Shown here piece after piece: positions 24,145 through 37,400 of a stretch of DNA of 64,000 nt. The stretch's first letter is position 1, and each line of letters opens with the position of its first letter. The notes under the pieces were generated by a model that saw only the letters and a program-made list of their open reading frames with translations, searched no databases and was not told the DNA's origin. The position numbers were made by a program, and so were the translations under genes. This DNA comes from Oopsacas minuta (taxonomy: Eukaryota > Porifera > Hexactinellida > Lyssacinosida > Leucopsacidae): positions 124,001 through 188,000 of the forward strand of contig JAKMXF010000365.1 in NCBI GenBank assembly GCA_024704765.1, written 5' to 3'.

Positions 24145-26329
24145 TTATATACAAAATTTGCTATACATATTGGTATTCTACTGTTTGAATATTGTAACGA
24201 CAGCAGGGGGGGGTCACAGAATGTGTTAACATTGGCATATAGGGGTCCACTGGTGAATAAGGTTAGGGACAGTTGTTTTAGCAGGATCAGGTTTCTGCAA
24301 GGGTTATTCAATTGGTATTACTCCAATTAATATGAACAGATTTTGACCCGTGTGCTGGTGTTCGTATTAATGAAGTTATTTGTAATTCTGAACAAAATTT
24401 ATGATTTTGAATGATCGAAGCTTTTAATACTGCCTTAGGCAAATTGGCAGGATTATCAACATTTGTGTTTACTTGAAAATAATAGCTAACAGTAAACAAA
24501 TGTTGATGTATAATAGTGATTACTGGGACAAATTGATCAAGTGTTATCTAAAAAATTGATCAAATGGGCGTATAGTGATCAATTGATAATATACTAGCCT
24601 AGACTAATGATTGGCATGCTTCGTTCCTGCAGAATTATCTACTAACATATTTTAGTAAGAAGAAATTTCAAACTTCCTGGAGGCATAAATTCCTTTAGGG
24701 GGTGCTTGTATGGCCCCCATGAGGGCAAGGAGATCCTTATGTGCCAACAGGCAACATTAGCTATACCGTAATTATGTAAATGAAGCTATTTTTAGGAAAC
24801 GATATTCATTACATATTCCTTTTGCCACATGGACATATATTAATTTTCGTATTATACACAATATAAAACGCGCCTAAAATGACATTACGCGCCTAAAAAT
24901 AATATTACGCGCCTAACTACAGGATATATCGTTTATTTGACACCTAGTTACAGCAATTTCAAAGGTCCCAGAAATATAGAATTGGTTGAAATACAAAATT
25001 ATCAAATATAAGATTGATAAATCAACTTCATATGAGACCGTCGATTTAAGGCATCTACTGAATCGACTCAGAGGTTTTCAAGGTGTTTGTCACACGATAT
25101 GGCACTCAAATTTCAGTAAATATATTCTTATGCTCGCGGTAAATATGATATAAAAATAGTAAACAGAATTGTGAACTCATTACAATTCAAAACAACATAC
25201 ATATAGTCACTAATTGAGCTAATTCTTAGTTAATCAAGTGATCTGTTTGCAATCCATTCATCTTATCTAGAATAAAAGTTGTTTATTAATATTTTAGGTC
25301 CAATTATGACCCCATGGGTACATATTGTCCTGTATTAATGTACCCTTGTGGCCACTATAAACAGAAATAAATATAGAACAAATGTTACTGAATTGAAAGT
25401 TACATTTTAGCGCCAAGAATTAGCGTCCATCGCGAAAATATTCACTTCCTTTTGCGCGCCTGAAGTAGGATATTACGCGCCTTAACTTGCAAAACACGCG
25501 CCAAATAACAAATTATCAAAATTTAAAACCCCAACTTCCTTGAATTTCCTCTCTCCATTATTACATGTACAATTTGACAAATGTGACAAATAACCCGAAC
25601 AGCTGATCCAAATTTCAAATCAGATTGTTATGATAGTATACCCTCATCTATTTTCAAAGTATTCCACTAACAAATAAGCCAGAATACGGTATGATTTGTG
25701 TGAAGTAAATACAAGAACATGTGTATACATAATTATTAACATGTATACATGAAGAGGAAATATATTTGATAAAAGATACACTATTAGATTATCGATCAGC
25801 TGTTTTTATCATCTCACTATAGATTGTAATTAAACTCGACTTGTTATTAAATATTTCAGTTAATAGCGTCCCTAAGTTTGCGCCGAATGTTATTCAGATA
25901 ATATAAGCCATGTGAATAAATAATTTAATTATGGCGCCACAATTAATAAATAATCTCCCCGCACGTTCTCTATTTTCTAGACGAGAAAAGATAAACTTGA
26001 TTAGCCCGCTGCGAACTACGAATAAAACATATGTTTAATACATTACGTCGGAAGTTTATCGTTATATTATAGTTATTTTAAAATATGCTTAGCCGAGTGT
26101 TATGAGAACTATTATAGCATGTAATCCATGCATTGAACAAATTGACTCAAAATTCCATCCAAAAAGTATGTATCGAACATTTCTTGGCTCAATCTATGGC
26201 GCTTGATATACCATTTATGCAATTATTACACAACTTGTAGACATTTCAGAAATGTATTCACATATTCAAAGCTTATTAATGACATTTGCTGCATAAAATT
26301 CAATGCAAATAAACTATTTTCAGAAGTGA
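24145..26329. other. 2.2-kb AT-rich gap between convergent genes with GCGCC motif clusters
   Basis: No credible exon found. Two clusters of ACGCGCC/GCGCGCC motifs occur, at about 24868-24920 (three ACGCGCCTAA-type words) and 25450-25505 (three or four). TTAATATGAACAG... near 24310-24375 resembles part of the MITE at 57131. TGGCCCCCATGAGGGC near 24711 is a short GC-rich palindrome-like word. The gap is long for this compact locus, given that both flanking genes end here. Confidence 0.5.
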
Positions 26330-26860
26330 TTATAATGTAAAATTGTCAGTTTGAGAGGGGAAGAAGGTGTAAGAGGGAGAACTTATGTTCCGTTTTATCT
26401 CACTAGGGTCGATTGGTTCTGTTTTAGGTGTCAAAAAGTTTGAAATTGGGAGGAAGGTATGTTGAAGTTGTGGGTAAGCAACAATTGGTTGACTTTGAAC
26501 CATCTTTTTGAATTTGGCACTCTCTGTAATTAATTTTGTCTTTTCATCAATTAACTTTTGTTTCCTCAAATGTAAAACTCGAATTTCAACTTCCATATCT
26601 GCCATTTGTTGCTGTTCACGAGCGCGGAAATTCTTGCTATATTTCCTGACTTTCACGCGTCTTCTCTGTTTAATAACTTTTTTGATCTCATCATTCGATA
26701 ATCCTTTTTTCTTGGCGTCCTTCCTCAATCCTGCGACTGTATACGGAGCTAAATCATCATCCGTGAATCCGTAAATAGCCTTCTGTTCGGCTGTATAGTC
26801 CATATCATCAATTGTTGAACTCGAATATTCTGACGAGACTGACATTTCGAATATTTTCAA
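26330..26860 (-). CDS. Maf-like bZIP transcription factor
   Basis: 176 residues from MKIFEMSVSS; the Met at 26845 also fits. Residues ~34-70 resemble the Maf extended homology region (FTDDDLAPYTVAGLRKDAK, GLSNDEIKKVIKQRRR). The basic region KVRKYSKNFRAREQQQ follows; in Maf proteins it is R-x-Y-A-x-x-C-R, so the usual Ala and Cys are replaced here. Then comes a leucine-zipper helix (MEVEIRVLHLRKQKLIDEK). The short C-terminal tail has PKTEPIDPSE, a possible SUMO site (KTEP). No upstream activation domain, so it has small-Maf or CNC-like size. No intron. Confidence 0.85.
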   Translation of the reverse strand: MKIFEMSVSSEYSSSTIDDMDYTAEQKAIYGFTDDDLAPYTVAGLRKDAKKKGLSNDEIKKVIKQRRRVKVRKYSKNFRAREQQQMADMEVEIRVLHLRKQKLIDEKTKLITESAKFKKMVQSQPIVAYPQLQHTFLPISNFLTPKTEPIDPSEIKRNISSPSYTFFPSQTDNFTL

Positions 26861-28476
26861 TTTTGTTTATGTGTTTGATAAAAACAATCCAAAACATTCG
26901 TTTATATACTAAAAAGACTGAAAGTAATTTCGAATATTCATAGAATTTATTTGGATATTCCAAGTTAATTAGAAATATATTAGTTTCAGTTAGAATATGG
27001 TGTCTAAGTGTTTTACTTTCAAATATGTCTCAGTTCTATTCTATTAGAAATGCTATCTTTGCAGAACTTTGACAGATAATCTCTACCTGAGCTGAGTGGA
27101 CACTATTTATGATAACTTAGCTAATATGATATAGCCGCAGTTATTCCACAATTTGCAGAGACACAATGCAAATATCTCACAGTGGTTGGGCGGGGAAATG
27201 CCACAATATAATTGTTGATATTTGAGCATAATACTACAGTGGGTATCGCTTATAAGAACACATTTTGTTACCCCCAAAAGTGTCCTTATAAGCTTTAAGT
27301 GGCCGATTACAACGGTTATTCCATTCAACTGCCACTTTTGACCATCCCCAGAGTATTATAGCAAGCTTCGAAATGGTTAACACCTTCTTAATTAATATAT
27401 AAACCACCTACAAAGCCCATTTACCAACCACTTTATTTATAATTTAATTATTATCTGTTAATCTTTTGAGAAAATATTTATTTGATTCATATCTGGAACT
27501 ATGGACTTGAGCGGTCTTTATAGTTCCAATTAGTATAATATTTGTGTTATGTGTGTGTATATAGGTGAACGCGCCTCTATATAATTTAGTATTGTTTCAG
27601 AGCAGAACAAATGATGGATGCTAATTATTTTGCTCCACTAATGTCAGGAAAAGCTCATCGGATTGCTACAGGGAAATATTTTAACTTAGTAACCATATTA
27701 CACACAAATATGTATTTATTTAGCGCTTAAATTTACACAATCATTATTTTAAGCGCGCGAGTAAGTATTGCAAAGAAATGGCGCTATTTTAATTAAGTAA
27801 AAATAAGAAAAATTGACAAAAGTTTGCGAATTCTAAAATTAGTTTTCTATTCTTACATCTGTAAAATTCAAAAGTGTCTAAGAATTTTGAACTTAGTCAT
27901 TCCAAACCGCTAATTTATAACAAGAAACATGTGTTGAATGGAATTTGATATAAAATATGTGTGGAAATCATCTTTGGTTAATTGCGTTTAATAATTAAGA
28001 ATAATTAACAAATCAAGACAATTTGGAATATTTATCTTTCAGGAAATGTGATTTCGTGTTTAACTGATTTGTAAAAAATTATACTCAAAAATATCAAAGT
28101 ATGCATTCGTTAATTTTTATTTTCTAACTTGTGACATAATTCACAGATGTTATACTGCAAATCAAACCACAAATTGAACTTTAATTCAAAGCTTAAATAT
28201 ATCGTAAGGAAAATGAATTACTTTTAAACCATAAACAGGAAGTCAATAACAACTCAGAAAGTGTTAAATACGCGAAAAATTGGTAAACAGCTGATTAAAC
28301 CTTTTGATATATAGCACACATTTCTGTTGAATATTTTATATTTCTCTGGCTAGTGACATAGCAATCTTTAGCGTGCATGTGCCGCACTAACATATTGCTT
28401 AATACCTGGTAGAAAATGTGGCTGCAACTTGTCAAAGCCACAATCTGTAGCTATAATACACAATAAATATTGTTAC
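26861..28476. other. 1.6-kb AT-rich gap between bZIP and PRIM1 3' end
   Basis: No gene seen. CTACAGTGGGTATCGCTTATAAG near 27235, with the inverted GCTTTAAGTGG later, looks like a decayed pogo-type MITE. The remainder is AT-rich without open frames over 73 codons. Confidence 0.45.
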
Positions 28477-31400
28477 TTACTTAATTACAGGTTCGGTTTC
28501 CATGACGCATGTCTCTTCTGAATCTCGGTTTTGTATAAATTGTTTGAAAAATTCTTTACATTCTTGGAATTCTCCCAAGCTTTGATCTACAAAAATACAT
28601 TCAACATTTTTACACCTTCTTTCCAAGAGGTGTGAAATTCTGATTCCGGTCCCAACTTTCTATACCCATTGGTTCATATCCAAAGGGAACAATCACTAAA
28701 ATTATTTCCATAGTATCAGTAAACTCCCGTCATATCGAATCTGAAGGGACCGTGATAATTACTGCGATATGACCGATAGAATATATGCTACTTTGACGGT
28801 TTGGGACCATATTTGTACAGTTTCACACTTCAATGTAAGCGGGTATTTCTATATAACAGGAGTTGGATGCACTAAGTAATTTATTGACTGACTCATGAAT
28901 TATGATAATGACTATTTTGATATATTTTTTACACTTTTACATATTAACTACACACATAATAAAGTGTATAAATAACGCAAAAGTATCCATTCAGTCACTC
29001 CTTAATATCCAGTTTTAAATACACAATTAGATCAAGCAAACCCTACAGATATCATTATATTTCAAATGCTAACAAAAAGTAATCACCATTACTTACACAG
29101 GAAATTAACTTCCAATATTAAAAACAGGCGCTATCGCCGAAAAGACTTATTTACAAACAAACCTTAATTTTCATAAAATACTTTATGATAAGCGAATTTT
29201 AATTGAATTCTCAGCTAGATTGTTCTACGAATTAATAATTAATTTACCGAATAGTTCAAAATACGTTTTAATTACAAGAAACTTATTATTTTGTGGCAGC
29301 TAATACAAACATAAATATACTTATTAAGATGATATTGCCAATTATTAGCCTCTAATTTGGATTTTTGTCGATTGTCATTCACAAATAAGTTTTAGCCTGA
29401 ATTTATTAATATTAATTTTAATAGCACCACAGAATAAAGGAGAATCATACAATGCTAATGATAGAATTCGGAAATTCATATCAATAATTATATGTAGAAG
29501 CGGCGCTAATTAATTAGTGAATTAGCGCTTATTGAATTTGTTTAAAAATAGAATTTTCGTATGTAAATTTTAATTTATATGATTTACGACAATCCTCTTT
29601 CTCTCTTAACCAATCAAATTACAGCCTCAGATAGGCATACAACGTTAAATTTAGTCAATAGAATAGCTGGGTAAACTCAAATCTGATAGGTCAAGACAGT
29701 TTGTCACCTATCTCAGAGATATATGAAGATTTTGCCCTGATATTAAGGAATGCTCATACTTTTATCACATTCCACACGCACAGTAAAATTCAAGTTTGTA
29801 GCTCATACCAGTTTTTCAAAATCTCGATCATTTTAAACCGCGATAGGAACTTTAATAGTGTCAGAATAAAATATTTAAAATCATAATAAACAAATACAAA
29901 AATTTCTAAAGGATGATTAACAAGTAACTGAACTTGTAATTACATGTATAGATATCGCAGCCATATGATACCCAAAGTCTAATAGCACATATGATACAGT
30001 CAACCAAGTTTCTACAAATTACATACTTGTGATAAATGGAACAGTAACAAATTAGAAAAAATGGTTGAAAGTGGCGATTATGTATTGAAATTGTGGCGAT
30101 AAATTGGAAGAAATATATTAAAATAGGTTTGTTGTTGAAAACACTACATTCATAGCCTAAGTTAGTAATTCAAATCGTAGTTTCGATTGTACATATAACA
30201 CTTGGACAAAATATGACGTCTTGTGCACCTAAAACATAGGGGTCGAAAGAGGACCTGTCCTATCAATGGATTAACAAGGTGGTCGCCTAGAGAGGAACAA
30301 TAGTTGTCGGGATTTTGTAATAGTGAAATATTATTCCACTATAACCATTGGAGGCAGTCGAACTTGTTACTCAACCATTCTCTTTGGTTTCCCGGCAACA
30401 AGCCTAGGGATGTAAGCGTTTAATATTACATCGTAATCATAACATCACATAATTAGATTATAAATTTGATGCAAATTGAATCTCCTCTTGAATAAAAAGG
30501 CCACTGTTAATGAGAAACTTGTTTCAGCTCCACATGAGTCCAAATGAGCACGGGCTTGCGGACTGGAGATTCATTATCATTATCTCATATTTTGTGATGT
30601 ATCAGCTGGAAAAATTCATTATTGATAAAAATATTAAATGACTAAAGTCAAATTTGAGCTAGAGGAGGAAAAGGTATCTACATCGGATAATTAGAAGGTT
30701 GTGTACTCTGCAGTCGAACCGTAATGACAATGTTCCTGTGGTAGCCACATGTATCCAACTAACAGTGGACTCAATTACCTCCATCTTTTTGATCACTCAT
30801 TATCAGATCCCTATAGACAAGAAAATGAAGTAAAGAGCAATTTTCCGAATGTCCGCACAGGGCAAAAGCATGTATGCATAAATCTATAAATGGTATTATC
30901 TTAGCAACCAACTATACCAACAACTATTCAATAAATGTGTTAGCTATTTTGCCACGTATATACAATATATTAGCTGAATAATCATAACTGATATTTAGAC
31001 AAAACACAGGAATAAAGTCTACAAAAATAGAGATAGCGTCCAAATGTATGCACATATAATATTCTGTGGAGTAATACCCCAATTGTCTCATTATTATATT
31101 ATAATGGAATATACAGACTTTTTAGATGTACATTTGTGAGAAAAATCTATGCGAAAAGGTGTCAAATGTTCTAGTACGTGGAGTGAAGAACTGTCCAGGG
31201 TCACTCCAATTATATCGAAGCTTAAGAGACCGTGATAATATAACAGATGTTACTTTGACGGTTTTGGTCCATATTTGACAATTCACACTTTGAAATAAGC
31301 ATAGTCACATACTTCTGAGAAATTTATGATTACTAATTATGTTTACAAATACTGAAAATATTTACATCGCTAAATACGTAAACAATAATCAACGGATTAA

Positions 31401-34400
31401 TCAATTCTCTAAAATCATTCAATTTCAAAATATATTCTTTCAAAAAAATTCTCACAAATGCGAATATCGAAATTACAACACAATCATTGTCTAAAAATAT
31501 AATTGTATAAACTGAAAGTTCTTTTCTAAGAATATTAATGATACAAACAGTGTGTTTGCTCGACTGATAGAATTCTATTTTTATTTCCGTTTACTAGATG
31601 GTTGTCGAAGTATGTACTGATCATACAGAGTCCTTGTTAATTGTAATTAAAACTAAAGGGCACTGCGAGTATAATTGGCAAATTTGGTGTCTTAATCTCT
31701 AAAGGTGTCAACAGGAGAGTGGACACTATACTACAGGGGACACTATACTACAGGGGACACTATACTACAGGGGAGGCCTCGTAATACAAACATCAACGAA
31801 CGGTCACTGAGTAATATTCCAATTGAAGGAATTCGTATTAACGAGATTCCATGTGCTAATATGTTCTGCAAGTCACTAATAAAATGACAAATTCGAGCAA
31901 AAATTTCAAATTACAATCTGTGCAGACAGGACTCTATATTAATTGAATATTTTTGCTGGCCATTTTAATTGGAGGCACTAAATGGTAAAAGTGTCCACAA
32001 TACTAGTACCACTGTAAGCTAATTTGATAACACTTTGTTAGGTATAAGGATTGGGATGGTACGCCATCCTTATGGATCTGACCTCTGAACAAACCCCGGT
32101 GAGGTTATTGAAAATATTTATATGATTTTCTCTACAAAGGCAGTTCCAACATAAATGGCTCATTCATTTCCTTGGTAACCAACTATCAATGAAATATGTA
32201 GAGTAAATCATTTTATGAGAATTTAATAAGTTTTGGAGCAATTACATTTAATTAGTTAAATAAATATATTTGTTTCAAAGTTTGTTTTGTTCAAAACAAC
32301 TTCAAAAGTAAGTAAACTAACACTTGTATGTATCATATGGTAATGGGAGTGGGGTAGCCGAAATGAAATCAATCTTTCAACTTTGTTCATTAGTTTACTA
32401 AGAGAATTAATGCTCGAGTTTGCTCCACAAATTGTTTTTCAGAAATCTCATATTTATAATTCTAGCAAAATGACAAGTAACCACCTATTAATTACAATTA
32501 CTGTGGAACCACAAACAGTGGCAGTCAGTTCTTTACAAATTGGCGTTCCACTAATGACCACTATATTCTCACAAATATCAAATACAGAGTATAGTCAACA
32601 TTCTTTCTCTCGAACGAATCTTCTCTTCAAAGTATTTTTAGTACTTTTCGTATCAGTTAACTCGGACTTTCGCTATCTCTGGATGTTTAACCTTGGGGGA
32701 AATAGCCCTTGAGAAGAGAAATAGATATCCACGTCCCCTGCTACCCAAAAATGCACCACTGTAATTTTGGAAATTTATCTGGGTTTGGACTTTGAAAATC
32801 TGCCAATCCTAAGATATCCGCATGCGGACAGGCTTATCCTCATGTAGATAGACGTAGTTAGCTGTATGCATCGAATTCGCTCGCCTGCGCTGCGAGGCTT
32901 TAGAAAAAAGACTTCGTCTTCGCCTCAGGCGTTTTAATAGGCATTCAATTGAACCAATAGAATACAACCTATACACATACTTACAAACCTTCAAATCTGA
33001 TAGGTCAAGAAGTTTTCCCATATTTTATGTCGCAAATACAGTAAAATTTCGAAATTCCTTTCTAATCTAATTATAGACTCTGGAATTCGGATATGCTTAT
33101 AGAATATGGAGGTGTTAGGTAAAAATATGCTCAGCTAGGGAAATATATATACTAATTAGAACTAATTAAATGCCATAAGCGTATAATTGTGTCTAGAGAA
33201 CTGACCATTCAAATTTATAATTTTCCTGATACGTTTGTGTCTAATCCACAATTCTGAATATTGTTACCCGCATTTAATAGTAATTATGAAAAATCTTAGG
33301 TAAGTTCTGGATAGATAAAGCAAACCATTTATAATTTAATTATACAAGGAGATTCATAAAACTTTCACTTCGATATAAAGCGTAACCTCTTTCAAACGAA
33401 TAAATATTTTCAAATCAAATCAGGTAGACCGGTTAATACCAACTCTGGATAAACAGACAAAATTGACAGTCTGTTAGAGTTCATATTAACGAAGTTGCTT
33501 TGCATGTTGACACTTCAAATTTTCTTCCGACAGTGCCGACCAGGGTGGAAGTTCACAAGTTGAAAAAAAACATAATATCCAATTTTAAATACGAATGGAT
33601 CGAGCGCTAAACATGAATTCCTACTCACCATTTACATTACTATAAACTAACATCTAAAGCACCCAACATAATCTCTATTGAATCAATCATACACTATAAA
33701 CTCTAGCAAAAGATTAGAGAGAAAATGCCAAGAAAAATCCCAGAAGCAGAGAACATATTCCTATTCATACCTAATCTAATTGGTTATGGTAGAGTCCTGC
33801 TAGCTCTTGTATCGTTCTATTATATGCCATATGAGCCTGTGTTATCAACAGCTCTATACCTTCTCAATTTTATTTTGGATGCCTTTGACGGGATGGCTGC
33901 AAGGAGGTTCAGACAGGAGACAAAATTCGGAGCTGTCCTCGATATGCTCACAGATCGAAGTGGTACAACTTGTCTTATAATGGTTCTCTGTGTCTTCTAC
34001 CCGAATTATTTGCTAGTATTCCAAATACTCGTTGCGTTGGATATAGTCAGCCACTGGGCACAAATGTATGCCACTTTATCAAAGGGTGACGGAAGTCATA
34101 AGAACATTCGGGCTGAAGCCAACCCTCTCCTTAGATTATACTACAGTGATAAATTGGTGATGTTAACATTTTGCGTATCTGCGGAGCTTTTCTATTTGTT
34201 CCTATACCTAATGCACTTCTCTACTACACCTGTGTTGCTAGGATTAAGTGTCTGTCAATTAGGTGCTATGATTAATCTCCCTTTCTTCCTCGGGAAACAG
34301 ATTGTCAATGTATTACAGCTACAATACGCATGTGTTGATATTGCTAATATTGATGTAATGTCTAGACAAAGAGCTTTGGACAAAAAAGTTGATATTCAAA

Positions 34401-37400
34401 CAGTTTGCTCTGAGACTTCAACATGAAACCTATATTTTTTGTGTGGATTAGTTTGTTGTTGTTTGCATGTGATATATATTTGTTTACGATATTGCATGGA
34501 TGTAAACAATTAACTTACTTAACTGTGACAACTTTATCCGGGTTGAATTTTACCGCTTTGGTGTAGTCAATGGGTACACATACTCTACCTGAATGAATAA
34601 CATAAGCCTACTTATAAGACCCAAATCATATTGGTCAGAATAATCCAAGTGCATATAGTATAGAACAATTCTGCCCAATAGGATTGCAGGGTTTTATACC
34701 TGTTTTTGGGTGTATGCAGAAAGGACTTTTCAGTAAATGATTGATGCCTTTTGTGACGTTTGTGTCCAGACGAGGGTAGCAATATTGAAACATAATTTCC
34801 ATTAGAACTTGCTAGAAAAAAAATTTAATTGAATACACAGTAAAACCGATAGAAGGGGAGAGTTTAATACTATGAAAACCCGCCAATCTTTTGCCAAACT
34901 TTAACTGCCAAAAAGGCGTGAAAATATTCACTTTACATAGATTTCATACCCGAGGTACAAACTACACCAAAAAATGTACCAATGTGCCGATTTACATACG
35001 AATCGGTCTAGTAGATTTCTCAGGGCACTGCGGACAAACAGAAGTGCTGCACCAAAATATTAAAAAATTACATCAGAAGTCTTGAATGCAACAGATTTAT
35101 AATTTTCAATCAGCTGATTTTCTAATTCTTGCCATCTCTCAATTGAACTGTTAGTTCTATCACCTTGCTGGGACCAAACTTGTGCCAAAAATGTTCTTGT
35201 CTCTAGTAAATATGATAAATATTAAAAAATGGCGCAAAAATAATTCGGAGTATATTTTTAAATAATTATTTGTGGAAACAGCTGTAAAATAATTCTGCTT
35301 ATTAAATAATAATTGTAGAATATTAGCAGTACTTATGGATAAATCACTCTCTCGCTAATTAGATTAGCGAATAAATTGACATATTTGTATCATTCAAGTT
35401 AGAAATTGTGTCGCGGGTGCCTATCAAATTTCCCGCGTATTATATCCCATTTGAACCAATTAAATATCAGCATTGGTCCAATGAGTATACAGGCTCAACC
35501 AATCAAATTCTACCTTTGAAGTTCACTGAACATATAAATAGGAAAATTGTCATAAAAACAAACTTTCGTTCGGTATAAGAGGCAATAATTTCTTCCAGTT
35601 TTCTTTCTTGTCGAGTAGTCCCTGAGATTCCAAAACGTTGCCCCAATAGGTGTGAATTATGTGATAAGCGCGCCTAAATTCACATAAATAAAAAATCTTA
35701 AATCACTGTCTGTGTAAAACCCTACAATCTGATTGGGTTAAAATACAGAAGCATTAAAAGGTGTGAAAATATACACATTAGAAGTCTCCAATTGTCAGGT
35801 CCACATCTAGATATCATTACGAGTACACATGCCAAATTTGGTCTCTTAATCTCTAAAGGTGTGAACAGCAGAGCGAAAACAAATAATATACGAATTTATG
35901 TAAATTTCTTACTAATAGAACTATGATAAACCTGGGATAATGGTTCCAATTATAGTTCCAATTACTAGCATAATTTACAGATACTGATAATAATAATACA
36001 CACAATAATTCCATATAATTTATGGATTGAAATCAAATTAGAAATGTTCATAAAAGGCAAAATTATACATTTTATGATAACACAGGAATGTACACCTTCT
36101 CCTGTATATGTACATTTAATTATGTCAAATCTTTGTTCGTATTTAATTGGATTTTGCAGTTCAATTAAAGTGCTTTTTCACATAAAACGAAACACATATT
36201 CGCATAGCAACGTTTATAGTTAATTGGAATCTTATAATATAAGCATCAGCAAAATGTGGAAATATTTTTGACCAGTGTTTTCAAGGAACTGGTAAGAGCT
36301 ACGGACTTGAAATTTTGCAGGATAGTGTCCAGTGGTGGAACTTAAAACAGATTAGAATAAAAAACCGAAATATATAGAAACCACTGAGAAAAGGTGATAA
36401 AAAGTCCTAACCAATCAGAATAGAGGGTTTATCCTCGGCTGTAAGCTGATATTCTATTGGTCAATTAAATAATTATTCATATACACTCTTACTATAACAA
36501 TATTAATATATATGACACTAACAACCAATTTGTTACATCAAAATGTTCCAAAAATGCTAAAAGAACACAAATATTGATCCGAACTGTAATGCACTTCTAA
36601 AACGGATGGAAATACAAAATGAATAATCGAAGGATAGGACATGAATTTATGCTTAAGAATCTGGCGATTTTCGCCTCGACAAAACTAAATAAAAAGAGAA
36701 AACAATTAGAGAAGATATGACAAATAAAATTCAAATCCTTTTCATATAATAGGAATTACTCTTGAGATTAATATCCCAGGGAATATGAAATAATAAGAAA
36801 TGATAATTAAAAATGGCACTATGAAGTTTAGTTCCATATTACTGACAATTTATACAGGAAGAGAAATATCCATAATCATTATATGGATGAATACAAACAT
36901 CATTGTTACTCTGTAAACAACATTTCCCAAACATAGACAAAATTCTGGAAAAAAAATCCGAAAATAATTCCAGTTATTTTAATGGAATTTTTGGTCATTT
37001 TTGTTTAGAGAATTACAGCTGATTTTGAACCAAATATTTCAAGGTAATTTTTTCGCAAAGCTCATGGTAACAAAGTTGGTCCTTTGGGTCACTTAATTGA
37101 ACCCAAGAGAATCGAAATATAATCAAATATACTCCTAAAATACATATAAATGTGTCTACAAACAAACAAACAAATATTAATCAGGTATAAATCTTGGATA
37201 AGGTGGTGGCGAAAATACCTGAAGGCCAAACTTGTTGTTATGAGAAACACTCACGATCTTACCACCTGAAAATCCCAACCCACACGGACATACCAAAATA
37301 CCCTCTCCGTTGTCACCGACTTTCCCTTCGGCCAGTCTGAATATAATTTCTGACTCTCTCATAATTTTAATAACTCCGTGACCAAAATCGCTAATTACAA

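Noticed and set aside
32809-33021. Minus-strand frame with [15 protein letters not shown]
   Set aside because: Built partly from a dispersed-repeat end and a GC-rich patch in PRIM1 intron 9; no homology seen.
35062-35202. Reading this as a terminal exon ending at TAA 35062
   Set aside because: A GTAATT donor at 35071 keeps phase into the next PRIM1 exon with clear homology, so splicing fits better.
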